From Pseudomonadaceae bacterium (GTDB lineage: Bacteria > Pseudomonadota > Gammaproteobacteria > Pseudomonadales > Pseudomonadaceae): a DNA stretch of 64,000 nt. Positions 43,206 through 52,734 of the stretch are shown one piece after another. Location: positions 62,001 through 126,000 of the forward strand of contig CAAFUS010000006.1 of NCBI GenBank assembly GCA_900766265.1. The letters are read 5' to 3'. The number at the start of each line of letters is the position of its first letter. Positions within the stretch are counted from its first letter, which is position 1. Below the pieces are notes generated by a model. It worked only from the letters and a program-made list of their open reading frames with translations, did no database searches and was not told where the DNA came from. Position numbers and translations under genes: made by a program.

Positions 43206-44017
43206 GGGATATCGGGCTCGGCAATGAGGGATTGAAGTTTACGGGTGATCGGCCCGACGGGCCAGGCATGCGTCTGCAGCGATCGCACCGGCCAGATACC
43301 GTACTGGCTGTTGCAGCAGAAGACTTCGCTGGCACGCCACAACCACTCCAGTTCGATAGGCCCCTCTTCCACCTGCCAGCCTTGCTGCACGGCGATCTCC
43401 AGGATCCGCTCGCGCATGATGCCCGCCACTCCGCAGCGATCGAGCCTGGCCGTCGTCAATTGGCCGTCGACGACCATGAACAGGTTGCTGAACACCCCTT
43501 CGATGACTCGGCCGGTGGTGTCGCGCATCAGCCCTTCTGCATAGCGCGGGTCGCGCCACTCGGCGCGGGCAAGCACTTGCTCGAGGCGATTGAGGTGTTT
43601 GAGGCCCGCCAACAACGGCTGCTCCGCCAGCCGCGTCGTACAGGGATACAGCGCCACGCCGTCTACGGCATGTCCCGGCGGGTAGGCAGGCGTCGGAGCA
43701 GCAAGCAGCAGGCGGGTGGGCTGGCACGGGTCCGGCGAACCATAGCCGCGCTGACCGACGCCACGCGTCAAGACCAGCTTGGCGACGCCGTCGCCTAGCG
43801 ACTGAGCGAAGGACTGCAGCTCAGATCTGAGGAGGTCTGGGTCGCAGGGAATGGACAGGCGTTGGCAGCCCCGGGCAAGACGCCGAAGGTGACGCTCAGC
43901 GTATCGAGGTGAACCGTCGATGACACGAATCGTCTCGAACAGGCCGTCGCCATAGGCCAGGCCCCGATCGTGAACGGCCACCCCGTCGGTGGGCTGACCG
44001 TTCACCCAGCTGCGCAT
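43202..44017 (-). CDS. pabC: PabC, aminodeoxychorismate lyase
   Basis: PLP enzyme that releases p-aminobenzoate for folate synthesis. In 271 residues the PLP lysine is in GLKHLNRLEQVLARAEW, the entry motif is GLAYGDGLFETIRV, and the C-terminal phosphate-binding EVFCCNSQYGIWPV is present. ATG 44017 shares its A with the fabF TGA (TGATG). Confidence 0.95.
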   Translation of the reverse strand: MRSWVNGQPTDGVAVHDRGLAYGDGLFETIRVIDGSPRYAERHLRRLARGCQRLSIPCDPDLLRSELQSFAQSLGDGVAKLVLTRGVGQRGYGSPDPCQPTRLLLAAPTPAYPPGHAVDGVALYPCTTRLAEQPLLAGLKHLNRLEQVLARAEWRDPRYAEGLMRDTTGRVIEGVFSNLFMVVDGQLTTARLDRCGVAGIMRERILEIAVQQGWQVEEGPIELEWLWRASEVFCCNSQYGIWPVRSLQTHAWPVGPITRKLQSLIAEPDIP

Positions 44018-45261
44018 CACTCGGCGAACCGGCGGAACACCAGCGAGCCGTTGGTGCCGCCAAAACCGAACGAATTGGACAGCGAGACCTCGATACGGCG
44101 CGACTTGGCCTCGTGCGGCACGAAGTCCAGATCGCAACCGTCATCGGGATCGTCCAGGTTGATGGTTGGAGGCGCCACCTGGTCGCGGATCGCCAGAACG
44201 CTGAAGATCGCCTCGACAGCGCCGGCTGCGCCCAGCAGATGCCCGACCATGGATTTCGTGGAGCTGACGGACAGGCGGTACGCCTGCTCGCCGAACACCG
44301 ACTTGATCGCAGCGGCCTCGGCCTTGTCGCCCGCCGGCGTGGAGGTGCCATGGGCATTGATGTAGTCCACGCTGCCGGCATCGATCCCGGCGTCCTTGAG
44401 CGCGCTACGCATGCAGCGGCTGGCGCCCGCGCCATCATCCGGCGGCGAGGTCATGTGAAACGCATCGGCGCTCATGCCGAAGCCGATCAGCTCGGCGTAG
44501 ATGGTCGCACCGCGCGCCTTGGCGTGCTCAAGCTCTTCGAGCACCAGCGCACCGGCGCCATCGGACAGGACGAAGCCGTCGCGGGCGCGATCCCATGGCC
44601 GGCTCGCCGCGGCCGGGTCGTCGTTGCGCGTGGACAGCGCCCGCGCGGCGCCAAAGCCACCGATTCCCAAGCCGCACGCAGCCATTTCCGAGCCGCCGGC
44701 GACCATCACGTCCGCCTCGCCATAGGCGATGTTGCGCGCGGCCATGCCTATGCAGTGAGTCGCCGTGGTGCACGCCGTCGCAATCGCGTAATTGGGGCCT
44801 TGGAGTCCCAGATGGATGGACAGGAAACCCGACACCATGTTGATGATCGAGCCAGGCACGAAGAAGGGGGAAATCCGGCGCGGACCCTGTTCGAACAACG
44901 ATCTGCAGTTGTTTTCGATGTTGGTAAGTCCGCCAATACCCGAGCCCATGGCCACGCCGATGCGCTCGCGGTTGGCATCGGTGACCTCCAGGCCGGAATC
45001 CCTGAATGCCTGGAAGCTGGCGGCCAGACCGTACTGAATGAACAGGTCGATCTTGCGTGCTTCCTTGGCCGGCAGGTACTGCTCGATCTCGAAACCCTTG
45101 ACCGAACCGCCGATGCGGGTCGAGTAGGCCGAAAGATCCATGTGCTCGATCAGGCCTATCCCACTGCGGCCGGCCAGAATCCCCTGCCAGCTGCTCGGCA
45201 CATCGTTACCCAGAGGCGATACCATCCCCATCCCGGTGACTACGACGCGTCTACGCGACAC
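44017..45261 (-). CDS. fabF: FabF, beta-ketoacyl-ACP synthase II
   Basis: Condensing enzyme of fatty-acid elongation, 414 residues. The catalytic triad is C164 in TACTTATH, H304 in NAHGTSTPAGD and H341 in GHLLGAAGAVEA. The opening RRRVVVTGMGMVSPLGNDV is typical. It lies 184 bp downstream of acpP, with a hairpin attenuator between them. Confidence 0.97.
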   Translation of the reverse strand: MSRRRVVVTGMGMVSPLGNDVPSSWQGILAGRSGIGLIEHMDLSAYSTRIGGSVKGFEIEQYLPAKEARKIDLFIQYGLAASFQAFRDSGLEVTDANRERIGVAMGSGIGGLTNIENNCRSLFEQGPRRISPFFVPGSIINMVSGFLSIHLGLQGPNYAIATACTTATHCIGMAARNIAYGEADVMVAGGSEMAACGLGIGGFGAARALSTRNDDPAAASRPWDRARDGFVLSDGAGALVLEELEHAKARGATIYAELIGFGMSADAFHMTSPPDDGAGASRCMRSALKDAGIDAGSVDYINAHGTSTPAGDKAEAAAIKSVFGEQAYRLSVSSTKSMVGHLLGAAGAVEAIFSVLAIRDQVAPPTINLDDPDDGCDLDFVPHEAKSRRIEVSLSNSFGFGGTNGSLVFRRFAE

Positions 45262-45381
45262 AGCATTCTCCTTACCATTAGCGTTGGAGCGAGCCCGTGT
45301 TCCTCACCCTCGAAGGGGCCACCGCGGGACAGCGCCTATCACAGTCGCCACGGTGGCGGCGCCTGCGTACAAATCAATACC

Positions 45382-45420
45382 AAAGAAAAGCCGCACTACC
45401 TCGTTCAAGGCAGTGCGGCT
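45382..45420 (-). terminator. Attenuator/terminator hairpin between acpP and fabF
   Basis: AGCCGCACT (45389-45397) pairs with AGTGCGGCT (45412-45420); three inner pairs follow after one mismatch. The minus strand then reads TTTTCTTT. A partial terminator here would let acpP, the most abundant product, be expressed in excess over fabF. Confidence 0.75.
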
Positions 45421-45445
45421 CTTCAGGTTCGAAGCGGATTACAGC

Positions 45446-45682
45446 TTATTGCGCGTGCGCATTGATGTAATCGATAGCTTCCTGAACGGTGGTGATCTTC
45501 TCGGCCTGCTCGTCCGGGATCTCGGTCTCGAATTCCTCTTCCAGAGCCATCACCAGCTCAACGGTGTCAAGAGAGTCGGCACCCAGGTCTTCGACGAAGG
45601 AAGCGCTATTGGTGACTTCCTCTTCTTTGACGCCAAGTTGCTCGGCAACGATTTTCTTGACGCGTTCTTCGATGGTGCTCAT
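45446..45682 (-). CDS. acpP: AcpP, acyl carrier protein
   Basis: Phosphopantetheine carrier for fatty-acid synthesis, 78 residues. The attachment serine is S37 in the [10 protein letters not shown] motif, and the acidic helix II ([13 protein letters not shown]) is as expected. The ribosome site AGGAGTG lies upstream. A 197-bp gap to fabG may hold its own promoter. Confidence 0.98.
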
Positions 45683-45879
45683 ACCTTGTTTTCACTCCTA
45701 TGGAAAAATCCAGGCAGCTGGTCTGCGCGGTAGTGTATAGAAAGCTTTTTCCGCATTTCAAGCTGAAAGCGGATCAGCATCATCCCGCGTTCAACCATCT
45801 GTCTATAACCAGCTACGTCTTAATAACGCTTTTCAGACGGCTTTTTATGACTGCGCTCGACTGATCGGCGTCACAACAT
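45683..45879. other. fabG-acpP intergenic region
   Basis: A 197-bp AT-richer gap. The minus strand has GTTATAGACAG-like sequence near 45800 that could be a -10 element for an acpP promoter, but I see no convincing -35. AAAGCGGAAAAAGC-like hairpin halves near 45720-45780 are too weak to call. Confidence 0.3.
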
Positions 45880-46623
45880 TCAGCTCATGTACATCCCACC
45901 ATTGACCGGAATGGTAGCTCCGGTGACGTAGCCTGCACCTTCCGAAGCCAGAAAAGCGACCACTTTCGCGATTTCTTCAGGCTGACCCAGACGAGCTAGC
46001 GGAATCTGGCCGGTCAGCGCATCGCGCTGCGCCTGCGGCAGTTCACGGGTCATGTCGGTATCGATGAAGCCGGGCGCGACCGAGTTCACGGTGATGCCGC
46101 GCGAACCGACCTCCCTGGCCAGGGCGCGACCGAAGCCTTCCAGGCCGGCCTTTGCCGCCGCGTAGTTGACCTGGCCGGCATTGCCCATGGCACCGACGAC
46201 CGAGCCGATGTTGATGATCCGACCCCAGCGCGCCTTGGTCATCCCGCGCAGGACGGCCTTGGTCAGGCGATACAGGCTAGTGAGGTTGGTGTTGATGACA
46301 TCATCCCACTCCTCGTCCTTCATGCGCAGCATAAGGTTGTCACGCGTGATACCGGCATTGTTCACCAGAATGGCCGGCTGACCGAATTGCTGCTGGATTT
46401 GCTCGAGCGCAGCGGATACCGACTCGTCGTTACCGACATCGAGCACCACTCCAAGCCCTTCGACGCCTTGATCCTTGAAGGTTGCCGTGATGCGCTCGGC
46501 ACCAGCTTGCGAGGTCGCGGTCCCGATCACAACCGCGCCCTGACGGCCCAGTTCGAGCGCGATCGCCTGGCCAATGCCTCGGCTCGCACCGGTGATCAGT
46601 GCAACTTTACCTTGCAGACTCAT
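45880..46623 (-). CDS. fabG: FabG, 3-oxoacyl-ACP reductase
   Basis: NADPH-dependent reductase, 247 residues. The cofactor motif is TGASRGIG (residues 11-18), then NNAG (88-91), and the catalytic S141, Y154 and K158 (YAAAK). GATIPVNGGMYMS closes the chain. ATG 46623 is chosen at the homologue start; the longer frame overlaps fabD. It follows fabD by 14 bp. Confidence 0.98.
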   Translation of the reverse strand: MSLQGKVALITGASRGIGQAIALELGRQGAVVIGTATSQAGAERITATFKDQGVEGLGVVLDVGNDESVSAALEQIQQQFGQPAILVNNAGITRDNLMLRMKDEEWDDVINTNLTSLYRLTKAVLRGMTKARWGRIINIGSVVGAMGNAGQVNYAAAKAGLEGFGRALAREVGSRGITVNSVAPGFIDTDMTRELPQAQRDALTGQIPLARLGQPEEIAKVVAFLASEGAGYVTGATIPVNGGMYMS

Positions 46624-46637
46624 AGATATCTCCTTGT

Positions 46638-47576
46638 TCAGGCCAGCGCCGCGCGAGCCGCCGCGAAAGCCCCTGGGGTGTCCAGATTGTGGGTGTTGAT
46701 GCCCTTGACGCAGCGCTTGTTCAGCCCCGAGAGCACCTTGCCAGGACCGCATTCGACCAGATCGGTCACGCCTTCGGCATGCAGGCCCACCATCGACTCG
46801 ACCCAGCGAACCGGGCTGTAGAGCTGCGCCAAAAGGTCACGCTTGAGCGTCTCCAGGTCCGTTACGACCGTCGCGCTGACATTCTGGACCAGAGCAATTT
46901 CCGGTGCCTGCCAGGCAACGGCCTGGACAGCGGCAGCGAACTGCTCGGCCGCCGGACGCATCAGCTCGCAGTGGGAGGGCACGCTCACCGGCAAAGCCAT
47001 GGCACGCTTCGCACCCTTGGCCTTGCAGGCTTCGATGGCACGCTCGACGGCCTGCGCCGAGCCAGCGATAACCACCTGCCCGGGCGCGTTGAAGTTCACC
47101 GCGCTTACGACCTCGCCCAGCGCCGCTTCGGCACAGGCGGCCAGCACATCGGCATCTTCCAGCCCGAGGATGGCGGCCATGCCGCCCTGCCCGGCCGGAA
47201 CGGCCTGCTGCATCAACTGCCCGCGGCGCTCGACCAGTTTCACGGCATCGGCGAAAGGCAGGCTGCCCGCGGCAACCAGCGCCGAATACTCACCCAGGCT
47301 GTGCCCTGCGACATACGCAGGCCGAGCACCGCCTTCAGCTAGCCAGAGACGCCAGATGGCAATCGAAGCGGCAAGGATGGCCGGCTGGGTTTTGTCGGTC
47401 TGATTCAGCTGCTCTTCGGGGCCCTGCTGGACCAGCGACCAGAGATCGTAGCCCAGCACCTGCGAGGCCTCAGCAAAAGTGTCGAGCACGATGGCATGTT
47501 GCGCGCCCAGCTCGGCAAGCATTCCGACTGCCTGCGAGCCCTGACCGGGAAAGACGAAAGCGAATGATGCGGACAT
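46638..47576 (-). CDS. fabD: FabD, malonyl-CoA:ACP transacylase
   Basis: Moves malonate from CoA to ACP, 312 residues. FVFPGQGSQAVGM opens the chain. The nucleophile is S93 in GHSLGEYSALVAAG. The His of the dyad is in VSVPSHCELM, and the C-terminal ECGPGKVLSGL is present. ATG 47576 follows GAGACC; the 107-bp gap to plsX contains no gene. Confidence 0.97.
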   Translation of the reverse strand: MSASFAFVFPGQGSQAVGMLAELGAQHAIVLDTFAEASQVLGYDLWSLVQQGPEEQLNQTDKTQPAILAASIAIWRLWLAEGGARPAYVAGHSLGEYSALVAAGSLPFADAVKLVERRGQLMQQAVPAGQGGMAAILGLEDADVLAACAEAALGEVVSAVNFNAPGQVVIAGSAQAVERAIEACKAKGAKRAMALPVSVPSHCELMRPAAEQFAAAVQAVAWQAPEIALVQNVSATVVTDLETLKRDLLAQLYSPVRWVESMVGLHAEGVTDLVECGPGKVLSGLNKRCVKGINTHNLDTPGAFAAARAALA

Positions 47577-47683
47577 AACGGGTCTCTTGTGGTTCTGCCG
47601 TCTTGGGGAGCGCCCAACCAACTGGACGCACCGATTAGTCAGTTGGATGGCGAGCCGCCCAACAGGGTCACATTGCGAGGCAG

Positions 47684-48694
47684 CTAGTGCAAACGCTCGA
47701 GCCGCTGAAGGAGCTGGCCGGGAAGATTCTGCTCGACCTCCTGCACCGCATGGCGCACCGCGGTACGAAAGCCGTCGCGCCCGGCGCTACCGTGGCTTTT
47801 CACCACGATCCCCTGCAATCCCAAAAAACTGGCCCCGTTGTGCGCGGCGGGCGTGAGCTCGCCCCGCAGCTGGCGCAGCAGCGGCAGCGCCAGCACACCC
47901 GCAATACGCGCGCCCAGCGATCGCCTGAACAGCGCCTCGACACGCTCACCGAGCATCTCGGCAAGGCCCTCGCTGGATTTAAGCAAAAGATTGCCGACGA
48001 AGCCGTCGCAGACCGCCACATCGGCATCACCACGAAACAACCCGTCGCCCTCGATGAAGCCTTGGTAATTGAGCGCTTCCGTCTGCAGCAGCAGCTTGGC
48101 TGCAAGCTTGACCTGCTGGTTCCCCTTGATGTCCTCCGTCCCTACATTGAGCAAGGCGACGCGGGGTCGATCCACGCCCATGGCGCTGGCTGCCACCGAC
48201 CCCATCATGGCGAACTGGTAGAGGTGCTGGGCGTCGCAGTCGACATTGGCACCCAGGTCGAGTAACAGGCAGGAGCCACCGTGACGGGTCGGAATGGACG
48301 TCACCATGGCCGGACGATCGATCCCCGGGAGCGTCTTCAAGAGGTAGCGGGCCAGCGCCATCAGCGCTCCGGTGTTGCCTGCACTGACACAGGCATGTGC
48401 CTCGCCGTCGCGCACCTGCTCGAGCGCCAACCGCATCGACGAGCGGGGCTTGCCACGCAACGCCAGCGCCGGGCGCTCGTCCATGGCGATGACCTGATCG
48501 GCATCGACAATGCGCAGGCGTGACCGATCGACACCGGTAGCGGTGGCGACGAGGGGATCAATCAGGGAACCTTGACCGACAAGGGTCAGATGCAGCGAGG
48601 GGAATTCAGCCAGACAGTCGAGACTGGCCGGAACAATGCAGTGGGGACCGAAGTCCCCACCCATTGCATCAATCGCGATGATCGTGGCGGACAA
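47684..48694 (-). CDS. plsX: PlsX, phosphate acyltransferase
   Basis: Makes acyl-phosphate from acyl-ACP for phospholipid synthesis, 336 residues. IIAIDAMGGDFGP at the N-terminus is the family signature. SAGNTGALMALARYLLKTLPGI and LLNVGTEDIKGNQQ follow. The start is a TTG at 48694 (next in-frame ATG is much later); it follows the rpmF stop by 3 nt. Start choice matches Pseudomonas orthologues. Confidence 0.95.
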   Translation of the reverse strand: MSATIIAIDAMGGDFGPHCIVPASLDCLAEFPSLHLTLVGQGSLIDPLVATATGVDRSRLRIVDADQVIAMDERPALALRGKPRSSMRLALEQVRDGEAHACVSAGNTGALMALARYLLKTLPGIDRPAMVTSIPTRHGGSCLLLDLGANVDCDAQHLYQFAMMGSVAASAMGVDRPRVALLNVGTEDIKGNQQVKLAAKLLLQTEALNYQGFIEGDGLFRGDADVAVCDGFVGNLLLKSSEGLAEMLGERVEALFRRSLGARIAGVLALPLLRQLRGELTPAAHNGASFLGLQGIVVKSHGSAGRDGFRTAVRHAVQEVEQNLPGQLLQRLERLH

Positions 48695-48697
48695 GGA

Positions 48698-48880
48698 TTA
48701 CTCGTCGGAGCCCTTGTCGATCACTTTGCGACCACGGTAGAAACCTTCCGGAGAAACGTGGTGGCGCAGGTGAACTTCACCAGTGCTCTTTTCTACGGAC
48801 AGGGCGTTCGGCTCGAGCGCGTCATGTGAACGACGCATATCACGGGCGGAACGGGACTTTTTGTTCTGCTGAACAGCCAT
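48698..48880 (-). CDS. rpmF: RpmF, ribosomal protein L32
   Basis: A 60-residue ribosomal protein of the 50S subunit: MAVQQNKKSRSARDMRRSHDAL then LRHHVSPEGFYRGRKVI. This version lacks the zinc cysteines of some L32 forms. ATG 48880 is the homologue start. It lies between yceD and plsX, as is usual. Confidence 0.97.
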   Translation of the reverse strand: MAVQQNKKSRSARDMRRSHDALEPNALSVEKSTGEVHLRHHVSPEGFYRGRKVIDKGSDE

Positions 48881-48892
48881 TTGGATCAACTC

Positions 48893-49420
48893 CTAAACGT
48901 TTGGGTCACGCTTTAACTGCGCCAGCACGCTGAACGGGTTGGACCGCTTAGCCTCGTCCTCGGTCGGCTCGGGCTCTTCCAGCCCAGCCGGCGGCTGGCA
49001 AATTTCAGGGTCATGGAGTGGAACAATCGGTAGCGCGAGCAACAGCTCGTCTTCGACCAGCGCCAGCAGATCCAGAGGATCCTCTCCCACTTCCAGCACG
49101 TCATAGCCCTTGGGCAGGTGCTGGGTATTCGCGCCTTCATTCACGACCGCGTAATCGCACTCACTGTGAATCGGCAGAACAACCTGCTCCAGACAACGCT
49201 GGCAAATCATGGTGACGTCAACCTCTAGCTCGCTGTGAATTACCACAGACTTCTGCTCGTCACGCCCGAACACCAAACGAGCGCGCACCGCACCACGATT
49301 ATCCTCGAGAGGATCGGTGAGCCGCTTCAGACTCGCCAGCGGTATCTCACCCTCAAAGGTGGTTGCCCGGTCGGCGTGCTTCCGCGGATCGACGTGCGAA
49401 GGTATCGGTCCTTTAAACAT
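48893..49420 (-). CDS. yceD: YceD (DUF177), 23S rRNA accumulation protein
   Basis: A 175-residue DUF177 protein implicated in 23S rRNA accumulation. The conserved MICQRCLEQV cysteine motif is near residue 71. The acidic C-terminal tail ends NPFSVLAQLKRDPNV. It is the first gene before rpmF, plsX and the fab run. Confidence 0.94.
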   Translation of the reverse strand: MFKGPIPSHVDPRKHADRATTFEGEIPLASLKRLTDPLEDNRGAVRARLVFGRDEQKSVVIHSELEVDVTMICQRCLEQVVLPIHSECDYAVVNEGANTQHLPKGYDVLEVGEDPLDLLALVEDELLLALPIVPLHDPEICQPPAGLEEPEPTEDEAKRSNPFSVLAQLKRDPNV

Positions 49421-49524
49421 AAGCGCGGCATTCTAGGGATGCGCCCCGCCCCTGTCAAAGGAATTCCATCCCGTCTTTTGCGGAGGTGCCCTACAATCGC
49501 AGCCTATATATTAAGGAAGAAAAC

Positions 49525-50103
49525 ATGCACCACCTGCTGCTCGCCTCCAGCTCGACCTATCGCCGGGAACTGCTTTCCCGCCTGCGCCTACCGTTCGTTC
49601 ATGCATCGCCGGAGATAGACGAAACACCCCTCCCGCTGGAGACTGCCGAAGCGCTCGCACGACGACTGGCAGAACAGAAAACCCGGGCACTCGCTGATTG
49701 CTACCCGCAGCACCTGATCATCGGCTCCGACCAGGTCGCGGTCATCGGCCAACGAATCGTCGGCAAGCCGTTGACCTTCGAGCGCGCCCGCGAACAACTG
49801 CAAGCCGCCAACGGCCAGGAAGTTCGTTTCCTGACCGCAGTCTCCCTTCTCAATGCGCAAAGCGGCCGCCTCCAGCTGGACTGCATTCCGTTCAGCGTCC
49901 GGTTTCGCGACCTCAGCGATGCACAGATCGACCGCTACCTCGAAGCCGAAAAGCCCTTCGACTGCGCCGGAAGCTTCAAGGTAGAAGGACTGGGTATTAG
50001 CCTGTTCCGCTCGACCGAAGGATCCGATCTCACCAGCCTGATCGGCTTACCACTGATCAGGCTGGTCGACATGCTGGCCAGTGAGGGCGTCGAGGTTCCC
50101 TGA
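49525..50103 (+). CDS. maf: Maf-family nucleotide pyrophosphatase
   Basis: House-cleaning pyrophosphatase of modified nucleotides, 192 residues. LLLASSSTYRRELLSRL opens the chain, with EIDET, IIGSDQVAVI and KPFDCAGSFKVEGLGISLF as the family motifs. ATG 49525 is preceded by TTAAGGAAGAAAAC. It is divergent from yceD and convergent with sppA, and ends 5 bp from its stop. Confidence 0.94.
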   Translation: MHHLLLASSSTYRRELLSRLRLPFVHASPEIDETPLPLETAEALARRLAEQKTRALADCYPQHLIIGSDQVAVIGQRIVGKPLTFERAREQLQAANGQEVRFLTAVSLLNAQSGRLQLDCIPFSVRFRDLSDAQIDRYLEAEKPFDCAGSFKVEGLGISLFRSTEGSDLTSLIGLPLIRLVDMLASEGVEVP

Positions 50104-50108
50104 GCCGG

Positions 50109-51086
50109 TCAGCGCAGCACGGGAGCCTGCAAACCGACCCAAAGGGCAAGGCGCTCGGCAATGCTGGCACCGAGACGCTTGGTGAAGCGATCGAAAGGCG
50201 AATCCTTGACCGTGTAATCCACCATCTCCGGTTCGCCAACCACCTCGCGAGCGACATAGCCGGCACTGCCCAGCCCGTCGATCAACCCCAGTTCCAGCGC
50301 CTGCTCTCCAGACCAGATCAAGCCGGAGAACAGCTCCGGATGCTCGGCATCCTGAAGCCGGTCACCTCGCCCCTGCTTGACGCTCTCGATGAACTGACGG
50401 TGCGTCGTGCCGAGCACGCCTTTCCAGAATTCGGTCTCTTCCGGCTTCTGAGGCTGGAACGGGTCGAGAAACGCCTTGTGCTCGCCGGAGGTATAAACGC
50501 GCCGCTCCACCCCCACCTTCTGCATGGCATCCACGAAGCCGAAGGTCGCCGCCGTCACGCCGATGGAACCCACCAGACTGGATTTGTCCGCGTAGATTTC
50601 GTCGGCCGCGCTGGCGATGTAGTACGCACCAGAGGCACCGAGATCGGTAATCACGGCATAGAGCTTTATCGCCGGATATTCCCCTCGCAGGCGGCGAATT
50701 TCATCATAGATATAACCCGACTGGACAGGGCTTCCGCCAGGACTGTTGATGCGCAACACGACGGCCTTGGTACCCTCGGCCTCGAATGCCGCGCGCAGCG
50801 CACCGACGATATTGTCGGCGCTGGCAGCCTCATCGTCCGCGATCATGCCACGCACGTTGATCACCGCCGTGTGGCTGGCGCTGCTCTTTTCCTTGCCGAG
50901 CTGTAGCAGCGGTGAAAACATCAGCAACGCTCCGAACAGGTAGGCGAAGGTCAGGAGCTTGAAAAAGATGCCCCAGCGTCTGGCGCGACGCTGCTCCTGG
51001 ACACCGGCCAGTAATGTCTTTTCCAGCAGACGCCAGCTCCTGCGGTCTTCCGTGTCCTCGTCCGGCGCCTTCCACTCATCCGACAT
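50109..51086 (-). CDS. sppA: SppA, signal peptide peptidase (short form)
   Basis: Membrane-bound S49 protease that degrades cleaved signal peptides, 325 residues. The N-terminal helix is FKLLTFAYLFGALLMFSPL. The nucleophile S152 lies in DLGASGAYYIA, and the base K204 in GEHKAFL; the 52-residue spacing fits the short SppA type. The first 11 bases overlap the gph gene. Confidence 0.95.
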   Translation of the reverse strand: MSDEWKAPDEDTEDRRSWRLLEKTLLAGVQEQRRARRWGIFFKLLTFAYLFGALLMFSPLLQLGKEKSSASHTAVINVRGMIADDEAASADNIVGALRAAFEAEGTKAVVLRINSPGGSPVQSGYIYDEIRRLRGEYPAIKLYAVITDLGASGAYYIASAADEIYADKSSLVGSIGVTAATFGFVDAMQKVGVERRVYTSGEHKAFLDPFQPQKPEETEFWKGVLGTTHRQFIESVKQGRGDRLQDAEHPELFSGLIWSGEQALELGLIDGLGSAGYVAREVVGEPEMVDYTVKDSPFDRFTKRLGASIAERLALWVGLQAPVLR

Positions 51087-51762
51087 AACGTTCCACCTCA
51101 CAGGCATTCCGAGCAGCGAGCCATGCGCCCAGCTCTTCGAAACGATTGATTATTCGTTGGGGTGAATACTGGGCCAGCACCTCCGGTGCCTGGGCACCAT
51201 AACTGACCGCAACCGCCTCCATTCTTGCACGCTGTGCCATCTGCAGATCAAACACCGAATCCCCCACCATCACGGCCTGATCGGCACGCTTGCCACAGTG
51301 GACGAGGATTTCGTCCAGCATCAGCGGATCGGGCTTGCCAGCCGTCTCGTCGGCGCAGCGGGTGATATCGAAGTAACGCTCCCAGCGACAGGAAGCAAGC
51401 ATCCTATCCAGACCTCGACGACTCTTGCCGGTTGCAACCGCCAGCAACATCCCCTGCTCGCGAAAACGCTCGAGCCACTCGACGACGCCGGGAAACAGCG
51501 GCGACGGCTGATGCTCCAATGCAAGGTAATGTTCGCTGTAGCGCTGGCGAAACACCTCGATCGAGGCCCCGCTGGTCAACTGCGGGTAAAGACGGGCAAT
51601 CGCATCGGGCAAAGCGAGCCCGATGATACCCTTGACCAGCGCATCGTCGAGCCGAGGCAGGCCGCTTTCCGCAGCTGCCAGATGCATGGCCTGGACGATC
51701 CGACCGATGGAGTCAGCCAAGGTGCCATCCCAGTCGAAAATCAGCAGCTCGCACTTATTCAC
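51076..51762 (-). CDS. HAD-superfamily phosphatase (Gph/PGMB-like)
   Basis: A 228-residue HAD hydrolase. Motif I is FDWDGTLADS (nucleophile D10), motif II is AVATGKSR, motif III is K near KPDPLML and motif IV is MVGDSVFDLQMA. The cap is alpha-helical, as in phosphoglycolate phosphatases. The start is GTG, overlapping the rluC stop by 8 nt. The substrate is not certain. Confidence 0.92.
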   Translation of the reverse strand: MNKCELLIFDWDGTLADSIGRIVQAMHLAAAESGLPRLDDALVKGIIGLALPDAIARLYPQLTSGASIEVFRQRYSEHYLALEHQPSPLFPGVVEWLERFREQGMLLAVATGKSRRGLDRMLASCRWERYFDITRCADETAGKPDPLMLDEILVHCGKRADQAVMVGDSVFDLQMAQRARMEAVAVSYGAQAPEVLAQYSPQRIINRFEELGAWLAARNACEVERYVG

Positions 51763-52708
51763 CCAGGCGCTCCAGTGTCTGCACCCACATCTCGTCGACC
51801 GGAGCCTCCAGCGCCAGCTCGCCCCCGTCGGGCAACGGCACCTTCAATGCATAGGCGTGCAGGAACAACCGCTTGCCGCCGAGCTCCCGGATCTCCTGAG
51901 TGAAGGCCTCGTCGCCGTACTTGCTGTCGCCGGCAATGCTGTGGCCCGCATGGCGGGCATGTACCCGGATCTGGTGAGTGCGACCGGTAATCGGCTTGGC
52001 CTCGACCAGCGTGGCGAAGTCACCGAAGCGGCGTAGCACACGAAAAAGGGTCAACGCCTCCTTACCCCAGTCGCTGACCTCGACCATGCGTTCTCCCGAG
52101 CGCAGGGTATTCTTTTCCAGCGGCGCATTGACCTGCTTCTTGGCGGTCTCCCAGCGGCCCCGCACCAGGGCCATGTAACGCTTGTCGACACCGTCGCCAC
52201 GCAAGGCCTGATGCAGATGCCGCAACATGCTGCGCTTCTTGGCGACCATCAGCAGACCGGACGTGTCACGATCGAGCCGGTGGACCAGTTCGAGCTCCTT
52301 GGCATCGGGTCGCAACTGACGCAACGCCTCTATCACCCCAAAGCTCAAGCCGCTGCCGCCATGCACGGCGATACCGGCAGGCTTGTTCATCACGATCAGC
52401 GCTGTGTCCTCGTGGACGATGGCCGCCTCGAGACGCTCGAGCAAACCGATCGCCAACGGTGCAGGCTCATCGCGCTCGGGCAGGCGCAGCGGAGGCACCC
52501 GCACGACGTCGCCTGCCTGCAACTTGTATTCGGGCTTTATGCGCCCCTTGTTCACCCGCACCTCACCCTTGCGCAGGATGCGATAGATCAAGGTCTTGGG
52601 AACACCCTTGAGCTGGGTACGAAGGAAATTGTCGATGCGCTGGCCGGCAAGTTCCGGCGAAACCTCGAGCAACTGGACGCTGGAGGCCTGGGATGGGGTA
52701 TTGGTCAT
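51755..52708 (-). CDS. rluC: RluC, 23S rRNA pseudouridine synthase
   Basis: Converts uridines of 23S rRNA (955/2504/2580 in E. coli) to pseudouridine, 317 residues. An N-terminal S4 domain (RIDNFLRTQLKGVPKTLIYRILRKGEVRVN) precedes the synthase domain. The catalytic aspartate D146 is in VHRLDRDTSG, and the RTHQIRVH motif follows. ATG 52708 is the homologue start; rne is divergent. Confidence 0.96.
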   Translation of the reverse strand: MTNTPSQASSVQLLEVSPELAGQRIDNFLRTQLKGVPKTLIYRILRKGEVRVNKGRIKPEYKLQAGDVVRVPPLRLPERDEPAPLAIGLLERLEAAIVHEDTALIVMNKPAGIAVHGGSGLSFGVIEALRQLRPDAKELELVHRLDRDTSGLLMVAKKRSMLRHLHQALRGDGVDKRYMALVRGRWETAKKQVNAPLEKNTLRSGERMVEVSDWGKEALTLFRVLRRFGDFATLVEAKPITGRTHQIRVHARHAGHSIAGDSKYGDEAFTQEIRELGGKRLFLHAYALKVPLPDGGELALEAPVDEMWVQTLERLGE

Positions 52709-52734
52709 CGCGGCATAATAGCAATTTCGCCAAT

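Noticed and set aside
47618..47646. CCAACTG/CAGTTGG inverted repeat between fabD and plsX
   Set aside because: Seven-bp stem with a 15-nt loop and no T-run; it does not look like a terminator and no regulator is implied.
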